DNA of 64,000 nucleotides from Clostridiales bacterium. Lineage in GTDB: Bacteria > Bacillota > Clostridia > Lachnospirales > Lachnospiraceae. Shown in pieces: positions 29,601 to 36,654 of the stretch (its first letter is position 1; every line of letters starts with the position of its first letter). The stretch lies in NCBI GenBank assembly GCA_018365455.1, contig JAGZJZ010000033.1:5601-69600 (forward strand). The letters are read 5' to 3'. The notes under the pieces were generated by a model. That model worked only from the letters and a program-made list of their open reading frames with translations. It ran no database searches and had not been told where the DNA came from. The translations under genes and the position numbers were made by a program.

Positions 29601-29796
29601 CTTCTGTCTTTGCTCCGGCTTCTGTTTCCACTGCAGGCTCCGCTTCAGTTTTTGATTTTACCTGGTTCTCTGCTTCTGCACTGTTCCCCGGAGCTGCTGC
29701 ATAGACGGCATCAATCTGTCCGAATACTCTGGTGCATACGATTACGAACATCAGAACAATCGCAATCCACCTCTTATTCTTATGAAATCCTTTCAT
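23614..29796 (-). CDS. Very large Ig-repeat surface protein with C-terminal membrane anchor
   Basis: A 2060-residue exported protein. The signal peptide spans residues 1-35 (WIAIVLMFVIVCTRVFG, then AAA). An acidic Thr/Glu-rich low-complexity region follows (about 45-135). Two carboxypeptidase-regulatory/CNA-B-like beta domains lie near 138-230 and 245-325. A long array of Ig-like modules then has recurring DKT.P or DMTQP boundaries (DKTKPHIEP, DKTPPRLL, DKTAPAIN, DMTQPEIQ, DKTAPVLE, DKTKPVVI). One hydrophobic helix (LVTGTLIAAILILTGG) followed by RKRKKRR anchors the C-terminus. There is no LPXTG motif, so it is membrane- rather than wall-anchored. Its ATG overlaps the stop of the upstream 153-residue membrane protein (ATGA), so translation is coupled. 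Adhesion or structural stalk are inferred roles; its link to the secretion locus comes from operon position. Confidence 0.85.
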   Translation of the reverse strand: MKGFHKNKRWIAIVLMFVIVCTRVFGQIDAVYAAAPGNSAEAENQVKSKTEAEPAVETEAGAKTEDKTENGSGTEAENGTDTEAETENGAETESEAETEDGTETGSEAETEDGTETESEAETEDGTETESETEEKGFQISGKVIDIGSNAVSRAKVHLKMKPKVEEEEETNDTQRNDESVEGENVYLTNEEGEFTFTAELKEDMNYSVSISKENFVTETVEIDPDHADEDNIIQLETITIEKAVKIEGMISAFSSGRIKGESGVSVSILEHSVSDDEEIVLNKTETDEHGKYSITVKYRQQGYIVRIQKEGYEEHRIPIQGTEGVIKIPEYTLVKKTLNLSSEPMGAGSIVWKVFNEESNEYEDGHSVGYGGSARAYFKPNDKRYLEDCEVKPLNDVDSLVGEEVDSFVFEEDESGIAYIEIRNIKQDYKALADFRSKEKTVALKFDLEGKLEKNYEKNKYALEGTRIIIQDKKVKFYLKKGYYVLKSKLEHNLEGAPPVKEEIGNEGEEKERTFSISIPDMPSGQKYQLKVWVDENDTTPPEFEKIEGWSEGWKKESYNLNIYASDTKSKELLVWYEYIAENGKTEENYAKKSVDSERKEIFVITIPEEKKSYNGNYIIYVQDEAGNVAKRIVDVKIDMDEPIIEMKKNPAPGWTNEEVRFELTAEDKLSGIDKVYYKKISENGVAVTDEPVSMEAQIDENGNTYYAYTTEEEGITAYQFYAMDQAGNCSDILSRQVKLDKTKPHIEPVTSSAEYLDGTGRIWDKKRITLEAEAWDVVPDTDIGQIEPSDIEAVYISRTDPEDENFDLTGEDVREMTRVHGESRKYSYTIEPENASFLDRSYFIWAVDHAGNWTEVEEKRVSMDVGTPLIKSLIVLNDLSGLYDFEQLRSEWYGNRTVSIRVEAEDDPKGSGVQLIQLFVPGQTPGSFMELTQPKAAQKLAGKDSWYADFILPEHVLDSYGVSFPFKNKIYAMAIDYTEHKSEKSMAKEIMLENIAPKIDISLTEKPQCTVEVTGKKYDCYNRDTSLAVGVTDDLDQETGINSGIRSMQIKLNGKIIYNKLYAPKTLTPDMLEVKTEDAPIAEDGSYTVEVNVSDWSGNESEKKFTLYKDIHNPKIGKLSKTPASSWSPGKVTVQASDVCDSNLPFSSQIREVRYSTKNDFNSSRPASKDPNQKDTYYFEVKEESENSYYLWAIDHAANVSQVRSIKVSIDKTPPRLLKFEFQPENYQESNGEDLKGAATTTDYGYYFKEAATVTVFATDLFHNKNGANNPTSGLKYISYYIADEFGKQIIQGKKKTDEAGKIQIDIPPNFKGRIFAKPIDTVENMPGNHAEKSGIDTGYLQADAVIVEDENKHLETSDISMELPDTNKEDRENRPLYKNDTSVEVMVRDTYSGIRSIEWSVEAPYDSENNHTGTLEINNQSDITGEGAGWTVEKKEQNLVTEMKASIPISHNSNGIVVTIKLTDRAGNISSKKIDLSIDKTAPAINVDYDNASYDMDFADEREFYKEARTATITITERNFSQENVILTITNKYGGIPELHDWTEHQDQKDPDLTTYTATLTYQEDGDYQFGITCSDLAENESDYDEEDTFVIDMTQPEIQVAYDNNEVQNKYYYKDKRTATVTIKEKNFETSRVEIIGEASDNGEKKDFPVVSSWTSQGEDVYQATISYEEDAHYTFSAKYTDKAGNPEKQELKDDFYIDKTAPVLEFNEIEDKSANNGKVAPVVIWSDTNYGSQAEIRLKGSNRGKAELIGNYKESENGSSFLFDDFEYIQDWDDIYTLSASITDLAGNETSKEIIFSVNRFGSVYVMEKEARNIGGTYIQKEQDIMLTETNVDSLQEESVRVKVSHNGNTQDLKRGSDYTIDREGGDGSWTRYRYKIPAEKFREEGQYIVTVSSRDTAGNINENIDETKKAELRFGVDKTKPVVIPLNIDSDITYSEDSKVARIDISDNMVLKNVLIQLNGETVETVQDGQGAYLIPLKNQGNSQAISITAVDAAGNIGNVAVKNFYITTNLFIRWYTNRKLVTGTLIAAILILTGGTAGFLLMGSRKRKKRRTEG
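29410..29517 (-). repeat. Three in-frame 36-bp coding repeats in the acidic stalk
   Basis: Residues 94-129 of the surface protein are three consecutive copies of SEAETEDGTETE (last base pairs vary). More degenerate Thr/Glu repeats precede them. Such repeats tend to change copy number by slippage. Confidence 0.85.
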
Positions 29797-30254
29797 AACT
29801 TCACCTCCTCTTCAAACATGGCTGCTTCCCCTTTTGAAGATCTGCTGACCTCATCCCGTACGATTTGAAAGTTTTTATCCATCACCGCCGTTGCTTCGTC
29901 TTCTTCTTTATCATCATCCCTCCATAAAGCAGATGTTTCCTCGTCTGCAGCATTCATGGAATTAATCAGCAAAACGGTATCTCCAGTTCTGTTTTTATTT
30001 CCTTCCACTTCCACATTCTCCAGCATATGTGTTAAATCCGATGTTTCTTCTTCCCGGATTCCCAATACGGGACTTGCCTCTGCAAATCCTTTACGGTAAG
30101 CTTCGATATGTTTTCTAGCTGTTCTTCCCGATAATTCTCCTATTACTTCAATAATTCTCAAATGGAAAAATACAACTGCCGCGCTAATGAGAAAAAGACC
30201 TCCGATTCCAAAACACACCAGCGATATCACCTGATAAACTTCTGCCTGTTCCAT
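29793..30254 (-). CDS. Small single-pass membrane protein between kinase and surface protein
   Basis: A 153-residue protein I do not recognise. The N-terminal helix YQVISLVCFGIGGLFLISAAVVFF (about residues 6-29) would span the membrane. A basic juxtamembrane stretch and an acidic, Thr/Ser-rich cytoplasmic tail follow; the tail includes HMLENVEVE, DEETSALWRDDDKEEDEATAV and a C-terminal SRSSKGEAA. Its start is 2 bp after the kinase stop and its stop overlaps the surface protein start, so all three are translated together. The Thr/Ser-rich tail beside a Ser/Thr kinase gene makes it a candidate kinase substrate or FHA ligand; this is inference. Confidence 0.7.
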   Translation of the reverse strand: MEQAEVYQVISLVCFGIGGLFLISAAVVFFHLRIIEVIGELSGRTARKHIEAYRKGFAEASPVLGIREEETSDLTHMLENVEVEGNKNRTGDTVLLINSMNAADEETSALWRDDDKEEDEATAVMDKNFQIVRDEVSRSSKGEAAMFEEEVKL

Positions 30255-30256
30255 AA

Positions 30257-31966
30257 CTACCTCCCGTTCTCCTTCCCTTCCTGTGCCCGGTATGCATTTG
30301 CGACAGCCTCTGCTGCGCTATCGGTTCTTCCCAGAATATACTCCTTGATCCCAGCCGTTTTATCCGTTGTTGTCTCAAGATCTCCTGTTCCGGATTTTAC
30401 CTGTGCCAAAACAATCTCCATCTCATTTTGCGTAATACCGTCGCCTTTAAATTTTCTCGCATAAGTCTCTATGGCGTTGATTACAAGACGGTACAGTTCC
30501 AGGGATACGATTTCCTGTTCTCCCGGATCTTCTGACACCTGATCTGTCAGACCGGTGAGATTCCTCCAGTAAGGTGCATACAGACCTTTATCAGATGCCT
30601 CTTCCACATTTAACGTGATATCCCGGTTAAACTTACCAATATCGCAATATATATTAGCCATATGGCGGTTTTCATAGGTCTCAGCCGTATAGGTCAGTAC
30701 GTCTTCAAACCATTTAATTGCACTTTTAACTCTGGTAACCTGATTGTCCTCAGATTGATCTTTTCCATAGTCATAATAATACCAATACAGTTTTCCGATC
30801 TCAAAAGCCAGCTCCCCATATCCTTCTTCCTGCTGCAGAATTCCCAGATTCTCCTCTATGCATTTTTTAAACTGTACTTCTTCTTCAATGCTAAAATCTG
30901 CGTCTTCCTTGTAGGTATCCAGTAAACTTTTATATGCTTCCAGTGAATCCGGCTTAATCTTAATGGCATCAATCAGCAGTTTTGCTTTTTCTTCATTCCC
31001 TGTCTGTTTCACAGCCGTCCTGTAAATAAAGTCGTAATTATTATTATTTTCCACTGCTTTCAGGATCTGTGCGCCTGCTCCTCCTGCCATAAAGAGCAGA
31101 GATACCGCAATCAGGGTGATGAACACATTCAGCTTCTTCTTTTGTTCCTTCCGGTACTCCCCATCCACCGCTTCATAATGATTCAGGTCATACAGGAGCT
31201 GAACACAGGACTGATACCGGTCCTCCGGATTAGGCAGGGTACATTTTAAAATAATATTTTCAAGTCCTCCGGAAAGCGCCGGGTTCCACTGACGAATAGG
31301 TACCAGTTCATAAGGCGGTTCGGAAGGGCTTTTCCCGGTTACCAGATGATAGATCGTAGCACCCAGACAATAAATATCCGTTCTTGCATCAGTCTGCCCC
31401 ATTCCTCCAAATTGTTCCGGTGCCGCATAGCCTTTCGTACCCAGACTCGTTGTATCTTCCTGGCTGTTTTCCTTATATTCCCGTGCTATTCCAAAATCAA
31501 TAAGCTTGACATTACCGTCTGGTTTCAGCATAACATTAGATGGTTTCATATCTCTATAAACCACAGACGGATTTCTGGTATGCAGATAATCCAAGACTTC
31601 GCATAGCTGTTTTGCCCATTTAATGACCTGCTCCTGGGGCTGTGCTCCGGTTTCACGCAGAATTCTGCTAAGGGGCTCCCCTTCGATATAGTCCATAATG
31701 ACGTAGATCACTTCTTCACTTTCGATAATGTCTACGATTCTGGGAAGCGTGGGATGATCCAGCTGTTTCATTAAATTCGCTTCCTTGATTAAGCTTTGAA
31801 TCTTGACCGCATTATCCCGGTCCTGGGCATGGCTCTGGATTTCCTTTATTGCCCACTGTTTGTTCAGCCTCTGATCCATTGCAAGGTATACCTTAGACAT
31901 ACCTCCCTGACCAATTTTCTTCAGTATTTCATACTTACCGTCAATGATTGTACCTATTGCTGCCAT
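30257..31966 (-). CDS. Membrane Ser/Thr protein kinase (PknB-type)
   Basis: A 569-residue Hanks-type kinase. The catalytic domain covers residues 10-270, with glycine loop IGQGGMSKV near 17, the lysine in WAIKEI near 40, catalytic loop YRDMKPSNVM near 137, DFG in LIDFGIARE near 157 and activation segment GTKGYAAPEQ. All key residues are present. A membrane helix at about 283-302 (VFITLIAVSLLFMAGGAGA) separates it from a helical, TPR-like C-terminal domain rather than PASTA repeats. So it is probably not a standard peptidoglycan-sensing PrkC. It lies 65 bp after the PP2C gene and 2 bp before a small membrane protein. FHA domains in EssC and in the protease of this locus are plausible readers of its phosphorylation. 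Confidence 0.92.
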   Translation of the reverse strand: MAAIGTIIDGKYEILKKIGQGGMSKVYLAMDQRLNKQWAIKEIQSHAQDRDNAVKIQSLIKEANLMKQLDHPTLPRIVDIIESEEVIYVIMDYIEGEPLSRILRETGAQPQEQVIKWAKQLCEVLDYLHTRNPSVVYRDMKPSNVMLKPDGNVKLIDFGIAREYKENSQEDTTSLGTKGYAAPEQFGGMGQTDARTDIYCLGATIYHLVTGKSPSEPPYELVPIRQWNPALSGGLENIILKCTLPNPEDRYQSCVQLLYDLNHYEAVDGEYRKEQKKKLNVFITLIAVSLLFMAGGAGAQILKAVENNNNYDFIYRTAVKQTGNEEKAKLLIDAIKIKPDSLEAYKSLLDTYKEDADFSIEEEVQFKKCIEENLGILQQEEGYGELAFEIGKLYWYYYDYGKDQSEDNQVTRVKSAIKWFEDVLTYTAETYENRHMANIYCDIGKFNRDITLNVEEASDKGLYAPYWRNLTGLTDQVSEDPGEQEIVSLELYRLVINAIETYARKFKGDGITQNEMEIVLAQVKSGTGDLETTTDKTAGIKEYILGRTDSAAEAVANAYRAQEGKENGR

Positions 31967-32031
31967 TTAATTACACATCTCCCTATTTCTCTTTCGTTAT
32001 CTAAAGCCTGTTTGAAAAGTTATTCCTGCCA

Positions 32032-32799
32032 CTATTTAATACAAATAATAATGGTAGAAATATTATCTTTTTCCATACGCTGTTTATTAAGCTCCACTAA
32101 CTCAACCGCCTTTTTCCGGATGGTTTCCTCATCCTTCAGTTTTCCAGGATATAGCGCTCCGTGAATCTCATTTTCTGAAATCTCGTGACGAAATCCATCT
32201 GAACACAGCATATACGTACAGTTTCGTTCAGGCTTCCCTGACAGGAACTGGGGATTGATTTTGCCTCCTGCACCCAGGCATTGAAGTAAGATATTGCGTC
32301 TGTGGTCATTTTCCGCCTCCTGTCTCGTCAGTCTGCCATTTTTTACTTCTCGCTCCACAAAGGTATGGTCTTCCGTCAGCTGAGAGACCCGGTGCTTAAT
32401 CCGGTATACCCTGCTGTCTCCAATATGTCCAATAATAAAAACCTCTGTTCCAACCATCAAAAACGCTGTTAAAGTCGTTCCCAGTTCAATTTTATTCCGG
32501 CTTCCATAACTATATATTCTTACATTGATTACCTCAAATAGTTCCTTCATGCTCTCCACGGTACTTTGGACTGAAAAATGATTCAACAAATGAGGAAATG
32601 TCTCAGAAAACCATCCTGAACATCCCTCTATTGCCGAGGCACTCGCCACTTCCCCCTTTTTCAATCCCCCCATACCGTCACATAACACAGCAAACAATAC
32701 TTTTCCAAGGGGTGTATCTGCCTCTTTGATAAGAAGGCTGTCCTGATTTACTTTTTTGGAAATGCCAATGTCAGAATAGTATGTTGATAATATTTTCAT
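32032..32799 (-). CDS. PP2C-family Ser/Thr protein phosphatase
   Basis: A 255-residue cytosolic PPM/PP2C phosphatase. The metal-binding motifs are present in order: QDS near residue 19, CDGMGG near 39, GHIGDSRVY near 124, CSDG near 197 and KDNIS near the C-terminus. Length is normal for bacterial single-domain enzymes. Its ATG overlaps the stop of the upstream membrane protein by 4 bp, and the kinase gene follows 65 bp later, so it is the natural partner that reverses kinase phosphorylation. Kinase/phosphatase/FHA combinations are known beside other secretion systems; here the pair sits within the EssC/WXG100 cluster. Confidence 0.93.
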   Translation of the reverse strand: MKILSTYYSDIGISKKVNQDSLLIKEADTPLGKVLFAVLCDGMGGLKKGEVASASAIEGCSGWFSETFPHLLNHFSVQSTVESMKELFEVINVRIYSYGSRNKIELGTTLTAFLMVGTEVFIIGHIGDSRVYRIKHRVSQLTEDHTFVEREVKNGRLTRQEAENDHRRNILLQCLGAGGKINPQFLSGKPERNCTYMLCSDGFRHEISENEIHGALYPGKLKDEETIRKKAVELVELNKQRMEKDNISTIIICIK

Positions 32800-33326
32800 A
32801 CGATATCTCCATTACAATTTTTAAGATTCCCTTCACCATTTATCTGCTCATTAAGTTTACTGATCCATTTTTTTCTTTCATTGACTACAAATGCTTCCAA
32901 CCGCCCATCTATACATAAGATTTCTATTGATTTCATTTTATGGGATCTAGAAACCATTCTTATATCTGCGTAGGGAATTATAATTTCTTTCGTGGTTTTA
33001 TTATATTTATGTGCCACAAAATACAGATCACTTTCGGTAAGAAACAACCATCCCCCTAAGCTGTTTTTTCCCTCCCAGTAATTTGCATTGCCTTCAAAAA
33101 AGATATCATGCTCCTCTGCTAACTTAGCCCGAAATATATTCATCTTTTTCGAAATATACATTACAAACAGCGTCATCAGTATGCCGAATAAAATTCCTGC
33201 ACTTATACCTAATACGAAGGCTTTAAGGATGTCTCCATATATAAGTGCGCATACCACACTAAAAGATATACCAAACAAAAAAGCTGATATTAAAAAATTC
33301 TTTAAATAACTATTTTTTGCTCTCAT
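32796..33326 (-). CDS. Two-helix membrane protein with C-terminal GRAM/PH-like domain
   Basis: A 176-residue protein. Two membrane helices lie at about residues 9-28 and 32-55. A beta-rich cytoplasmic domain of about 100 residues follows, with WLFLTESDLYFVAHKYN, IIIPYADIRMVSR and IEILCIDGRLEAFVV, a pattern like GRAM or bacterial PH domains. ATG at 33326 has AAAGGGAAG upstream; the longer open frame to 33617 runs through the palindromic element and is not real coding. Its stop overlaps the PP2C start, indicating translational coupling. It may recruit the phosphatase to the membrane; that is inferred from order only. Confidence 0.75.
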   Translation of the reverse strand: MRAKNSYLKNFLISAFLFGISFSVVCALIYGDILKAFVLGISAGILFGILMTLFVMYISKKMNIFRAKLAEEHDIFFEGNANYWEGKNSLGGWLFLTESDLYFVAHKYNKTTKEIIIPYADIRMVSRSHKMKSIEILCIDGRLEAFVVNERKKWISKLNEQINGEGNLKNCNGDIV

Positions 33327-33371
33327 TATGTACTTCCCTTTCACATATTCCTGACAGGCCTTATTTATACA

Positions 33372-33533
33372 AGAGCGTGTTTTAAAATTGCTTTCTGACA
33401 GCTGTACGTCACAGTTTGTGGGAGATTTGTCCCGAATGAAGGGCGCATAGCGGGCTATGTAACCTGAATTCGGGGCAAATATGTCGCAAAGTGGGGCGTG
33501 CAGATGGCGGGAATGAATTTTCAAACACGCTCT
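33372..33533. mobile_element. 162-bp MITE-like hairpin element
   Basis: The ends are AGAGCGTGTTTTAAAATT (33372-33389) and the inverted AATTTTCAAACACGCTCT (33516-33533), 17 of 18 matching. The interior is also largely self-complementary around GCATAGC-GG-GCTATG, so the whole element folds into one long imperfect hairpin. The right terminus is identical over 18 bp to the end of the insertion sequence at 63905-63922, so this is probably a non-autonomous derivative moved by that transposase. No clear target duplication is visible. It sits between two genes of the secretion locus. Confidence 0.8.
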
Positions 33534-33582
33534 AGAGCGGTAAGCTGCCGTTTTGCAACATACAGATGGATAAAATGAATGA

Positions 33583-33912
33583 TCAAATACTATCCGGGGT
33601 GCCTGGCTCCTCTTCAAACTTCAATTGCAATTTTGGATATCTCACCTGTTGTATATTTTCCATGTATACCTTACAATAAGCTTCTTCCGATTCATCCCGA
33701 TACCCTTCAAAACAAATATCCTTAATGTCTTCTTCATTAAAAAAATACATCTGCTGATCTGTTTGCCCCACCGGATATACACATGCCGCATAATCAAAAT
33801 AGCCGATTGTCCCTTCATTGTTATACAATGGAACTCGATTTATAATCATTAATTTCTGCTTTCCTTGTTTTAGTATCACTACGCTTCCTATCGGCAATAT
33901 TTTTTCCATCAT
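33583..33912 (-). CDS. DUF4176-family protein (second effector module)
   Basis: A 109-residue soluble protein of the DUF4176 type. It starts MEKILPIGSVVILKQGKQKLMIINR and continues with a YDYA/FDYAACVYPVG block and FFNEEDI, the family hallmarks. A homologous protein lies at 35024-35341, also directly after an effector-like gene. DUF4176 proteins are known from type VIIb loci, where members act with LXG-type substrates; I recall reports of them as export or targeting partners. Here it follows the glycine-rich effector-like protein by 24 bp. The last residues (EEPGTPDSI) end 50 bp before the MITE. A role as immunity protein is the main alternative. Confidence 0.8.
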   Translation of the reverse strand: MMEKILPIGSVVILKQGKQKLMIINRVPLYNNEGTIGYFDYAACVYPVGQTDQQMYFFNEEDIKDICFEGYRDESEEAYCKVYMENIQQVRYPKLQLKFEEEPGTPDSI

Positions 33913-33936
33913 GTTTGTCTTCCTTTCCTAATCAAA

Positions 33937-34920
33937 TTATCCAAATAATGCGCCAAGAGACTGGAATGGACTGCATATTGCATTACCAATATCACTAAAG
34001 GCATCCCCTATTCCCGACACAACATCATTAACCTTATCTGCTACATAATCTGTGGCTTTCTGAACACCGGATACTACATCATCCCAGTTATCATATACAT
34101 AATCAAACACCATATTGCCAACAGTTGTAATTGCTGCTCCGGCAACAAATCCTATTGCTGCACCAGCCACTGTACCTGCTCCCGGAATTACTGAGCCTAC
34201 AACCGCCCCTATTTTCGCACCAGCCGCTCCACCGGCAAGTCCAATTCCTACGTGAGCCCCCGTCTTAACAAAAGCATCCTGGGTACTTTCCCCGCTAAAT
34301 TTCATTGCTGCAAAATCTATTATAGCGCCTATAATTGGCAAACCGTATTTCGCACCAGCCTTTAATGCATTTCCGCCTTTAACCATAGCTGCTGTCGTTT
34401 CTGCCACATTAGGATTGATAATTACAAATGCATTTTCACCGGAGCTTCGGGCAACTGAAGTTAAAATATTAATTTCCCCAGCAAACCTGCCCAAAAAGGC
34501 GCCACTGCTTTTTAAAAAGGAACCAGCTACATCTGATCCAAGATTTGACTTAAAATCATTCCAAAAATCTGCCTTATCCCCTTCCTGGGACTCCATACTT
34601 ATATTCGAAGCTGGCAAAGCATCCGGTATCACTTTTAAATTATTTTTACTTCCAGATATTTCTTTTTCCGTCTGCTCATACAGCTTGACAATTTCTGACA
34701 AACCGCCTCCAAGAGTTTTCACATGATTAAACGAACGCTGAGTCTCATCATTTATTTGTTGTAAAGTACGTTTTATATTGTAGGAATAAGAATTCTTCAA
34801 ATATAAATTACCTTTTACTTCGGAAATGCCTGTTTTTATATCGTTTAAATCTCTTTCTAATTTCTGAAATGACGAAATCTGTAATTTTAGTTTTAGTGGC
34901 ATAACTTCCAGTTCTCCCAT
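33937..34920 (-). CDS. Candidate type VII effector with glycine-zipper membrane domain
   Basis: A 327-residue protein with no signal peptide. Residues 1-100 are alpha-helical and LXG/WXG-like (SSFQKLERDLNDIKTGISEV, then EIVKLYEQTEKEIS). A linker follows, then a Gly/Ala-rich segment around residues 215-270 (GIGLAGGAAGAKIGAVVGSV, AGAAIGFVAGAAITTVG) that looks like glycine-zipper membrane-inserting sequence. The C-terminus ends NWDDVVSGVQKATDYVADKVNDVVSGIGDAF. Start: ATG at 34920 has AGGAG upstream; the frame from 34965 is less likely. The sequence fits a secreted substrate that inserts into a target membrane. It is followed by a DUF4176 gene. No enzymatic motif was seen, so toxicity is inferred. 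Confidence 0.6.
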   Translation of the reverse strand: MGELEVMPLKLKLQISSFQKLERDLNDIKTGISEVKGNLYLKNSYSYNIKRTLQQINDETQRSFNHVKTLGGGLSEIVKLYEQTEKEISGSKNNLKVIPDALPASNISMESQEGDKADFWNDFKSNLGSDVAGSFLKSSGAFLGRFAGEINILTSVARSSGENAFVIINPNVAETTAAMVKGGNALKAGAKYGLPIIGAIIDFAAMKFSGESTQDAFVKTGAHVGIGLAGGAAGAKIGAVVGSVIPGAGTVAGAAIGFVAGAAITTVGNMVFDYVYDNWDDVVSGVQKATDYVADKVNDVVSGIGDAFSDIGNAICSPFQSLGALFG

Positions 34921-35023
34921 AACAATTCTCTCCTTCTTTCTTTGAATAGCTTTAAATGTACACAAAATCCAGCAAATGCAGTTGCACTTGCTGAATTCTT
35001 AAACTAATATTATAGGTTCAAAG

Positions 35024-35341
35024 CTATTCATAAGCATTCTCACTCATATTTCCAATTTTCTCGCCCAGTGGATTATCCTTGACCTTGTCCAGAATATAAG
35101 CCCGAAATTTAAACTCTTCTTCATCTTGCATTCCCATATAGAAAACTTTATCTATATCTTCATTATTAAATAAAAAAGTTCTTTCCAGATCCAATATACC
35201 TTCCGGATAGAGACAACCACAATAATCATATAATTTACGTTCTCCTTCATCTGTACGCATTTGAATACGTCCACAAATCATAAGCCTTTTTGATGCCTCT
35301 TTTAATAGTACTACTGAGCCAATCGGCAAAAAATTTTTCAT
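35024..35341 (-). CDS. DUF4176-family protein (first effector module)
   Basis: A 105-residue soluble protein clearly homologous to the product of 33583-33912: MKNFLPIGSVVLLKEASKRLMICGR, then LYDYCGCLYPEG and FLFNNEDIDKVF. The beta-rich first half is the DUF4176 core, and the C-terminus differs between the two copies, as expected if each partners its own effector. It starts 25 bp after the stop of the glycine-rich protein encoded upstream. Two effector-DUF4176 pairs in tandem suggest module duplication. Confidence 0.8.
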   Translation of the reverse strand: MKNFLPIGSVVLLKEASKRLMICGRIQMRTDEGERKLYDYCGCLYPEGILDLERTFLFNNEDIDKVFYMGMQDEEEFKFRAYILDKVKDNPLGEKIGNMSENAYE

Positions 35342-35366
35342 CTGATTATCTCCTCAAATTTATATT

Positions 35367-36611
35367 TTAATTCCATGGGAAAATATGTAACTCGCCCAGG
35401 TTAAATTCAGGCAATTCAAAATTTGTATAGTCAATAGATAAATCTACCCCAACGCCTACTCCTGCTCCTATACCACCGCCAATTTTAATGTTCTTGTTGG
35501 TGTAAGAGTTATTTACGCCAAATTCTCCTCCAAATAAACCACCGGAAAGGTTCATGTCCATTTCTATTCCAAATATCTCCAGACCACCCTTAACTTCTCC
35601 ATGAAATATATATTTTTCGCCCCCAAACGCTGCAACAGCGCCATATACATCCTTTCCATCTGCGTCAGTACCAATATATCCTGCACCGAATCCAGCTTTA
35701 CCATTAAAGTAGCCAATGCTCCCTTGCGCAGAACCGTGAATATTATTTTTATCAGTCCCTAACGTTGTATTTCCCTCTGCCTTAATACCATGAGCCGTTC
35801 CTTCTGCAAGGGCATATATTCCCGGATCCAGTTTTCCATCCCTTAACAGTTGACTCCCTGCTCTTGCTTCAACAGCTCCCGTCAAAACGGAAAGAATACC
35901 AGTTCCTTTGAGATAGTCACCAATACTACCACTTAACTGATCTTCCAATACACTGAATGAAGCATTACCATTTATTCCGGCACCAATATTGCCATTTTTA
36001 ATATCAAAATCTGCAAATGCATTGCCCTTAGCTTCCCCTTTCAAAATGGACACAATATTCTCTACAGCAATATCGCCCCATTCCGCTCTGCTCAGAATAG
36101 ATAATAACGCACCAGATGCAGACATATTACCAACGTCCCACTTATTCCAGTCCACAGACGTTAGCAGCGTACCGTCCTTGCCAAATAAACTGAAGACTTT
36201 TTTATTCTCTCCCAGCTGAAAGAGATCATTTGATCCTAACGTCTCAAATACATTTCGGATCACCCCGTTACTGTCTGCAAAATATTGGAGCAGAGAAGAA
36301 ATGTTTTTAGCCAGCAGAATATTTGCCATGCCACCTCCATATCCTGTAATCTGCTGTTCTGCAGACTTGTATACCACTGCAATATCCGATACTGCTGAGG
36401 ACATTCCTTTCAGATTCCTGCCTTTCTCACTGGTCGTACTTGAAATAGAACGAAGATTTTTTTTGACTCCCGATATAGAAGACGATTTTACGGATAACCT
36501 CGCTGTAATATCTGTAATCTGCATGGATATACTGGCTAACTGCAATGCTACAGAGTTTAGATTCTTCTGTTCTACGAGCAAAGAACTTAATTTGACTTCA
36601 AAGCTGCTCAT
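35367..36611 (-). CDS. Candidate type VII effector with glycine-rich beta domain
   Basis: A 414-residue protein lacking a signal peptide. Residues 1-95 are helical and WXG/LXG-like (VEQKNLNSVALQLASISMQI, then SDIAVVYKSAEQQITGYGGG). A middle region of about 150 residues is unrecognised. The last 180 residues are strikingly Gly-rich with alternating hydrophobic residues (GSIGYFNGKAGFGAGYIG, GGEKYIFHGEVKGGLEIFG, GGGIGAGVGVGVDLSIDY), resembling a beta-solenoid or barrel-like fold. The C-terminus is LGELHIFPWN. The helical N-terminus plus the DUF4176 gene next door suggest it is exported by the EssC system. No catalytic motif is visible and I do not know its activity. It follows the protease-FHA gene by 43 bp. 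Confidence 0.6.
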   Translation of the reverse strand: MSSFEVKLSSLLVEQKNLNSVALQLASISMQITDITARLSVKSSSISGVKKNLRSISSTTSEKGRNLKGMSSAVSDIAVVYKSAEQQITGYGGGMANILLAKNISSLLQYFADSNGVIRNVFETLGSNDLFQLGENKKVFSLFGKDGTLLTSVDWNKWDVGNMSASGALLSILSRAEWGDIAVENIVSILKGEAKGNAFADFDIKNGNIGAGINGNASFSVLEDQLSGSIGDYLKGTGILSVLTGAVEARAGSQLLRDGKLDPGIYALAEGTAHGIKAEGNTTLGTDKNNIHGSAQGSIGYFNGKAGFGAGYIGTDADGKDVYGAVAAFGGEKYIFHGEVKGGLEIFGIEMDMNLSGGLFGGEFGVNNSYTNKNIKIGGGIGAGVGVGVDLSIDYTNFELPEFNLGELHIFPWN

Positions 36612-36654
36612 ACCCTACTCCTCATTCTTTCACCATTTATTTTTATATCAATTC

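Noticed and set aside
29232..29798. Long plus-strand frame rich in Ser/Leu/Pro opposite the surface protein
   Set aside because: It mirrors the acidic Thr/Glu repeats on the other strand, so low-complexity sequence lacks stops. No ribosome site.
33327..33617. N-terminal extension of the GRAM-like protein to 33617
   Set aside because: The extension reads through the MITE hairpin. A good ribosome site supports the start at 33326.
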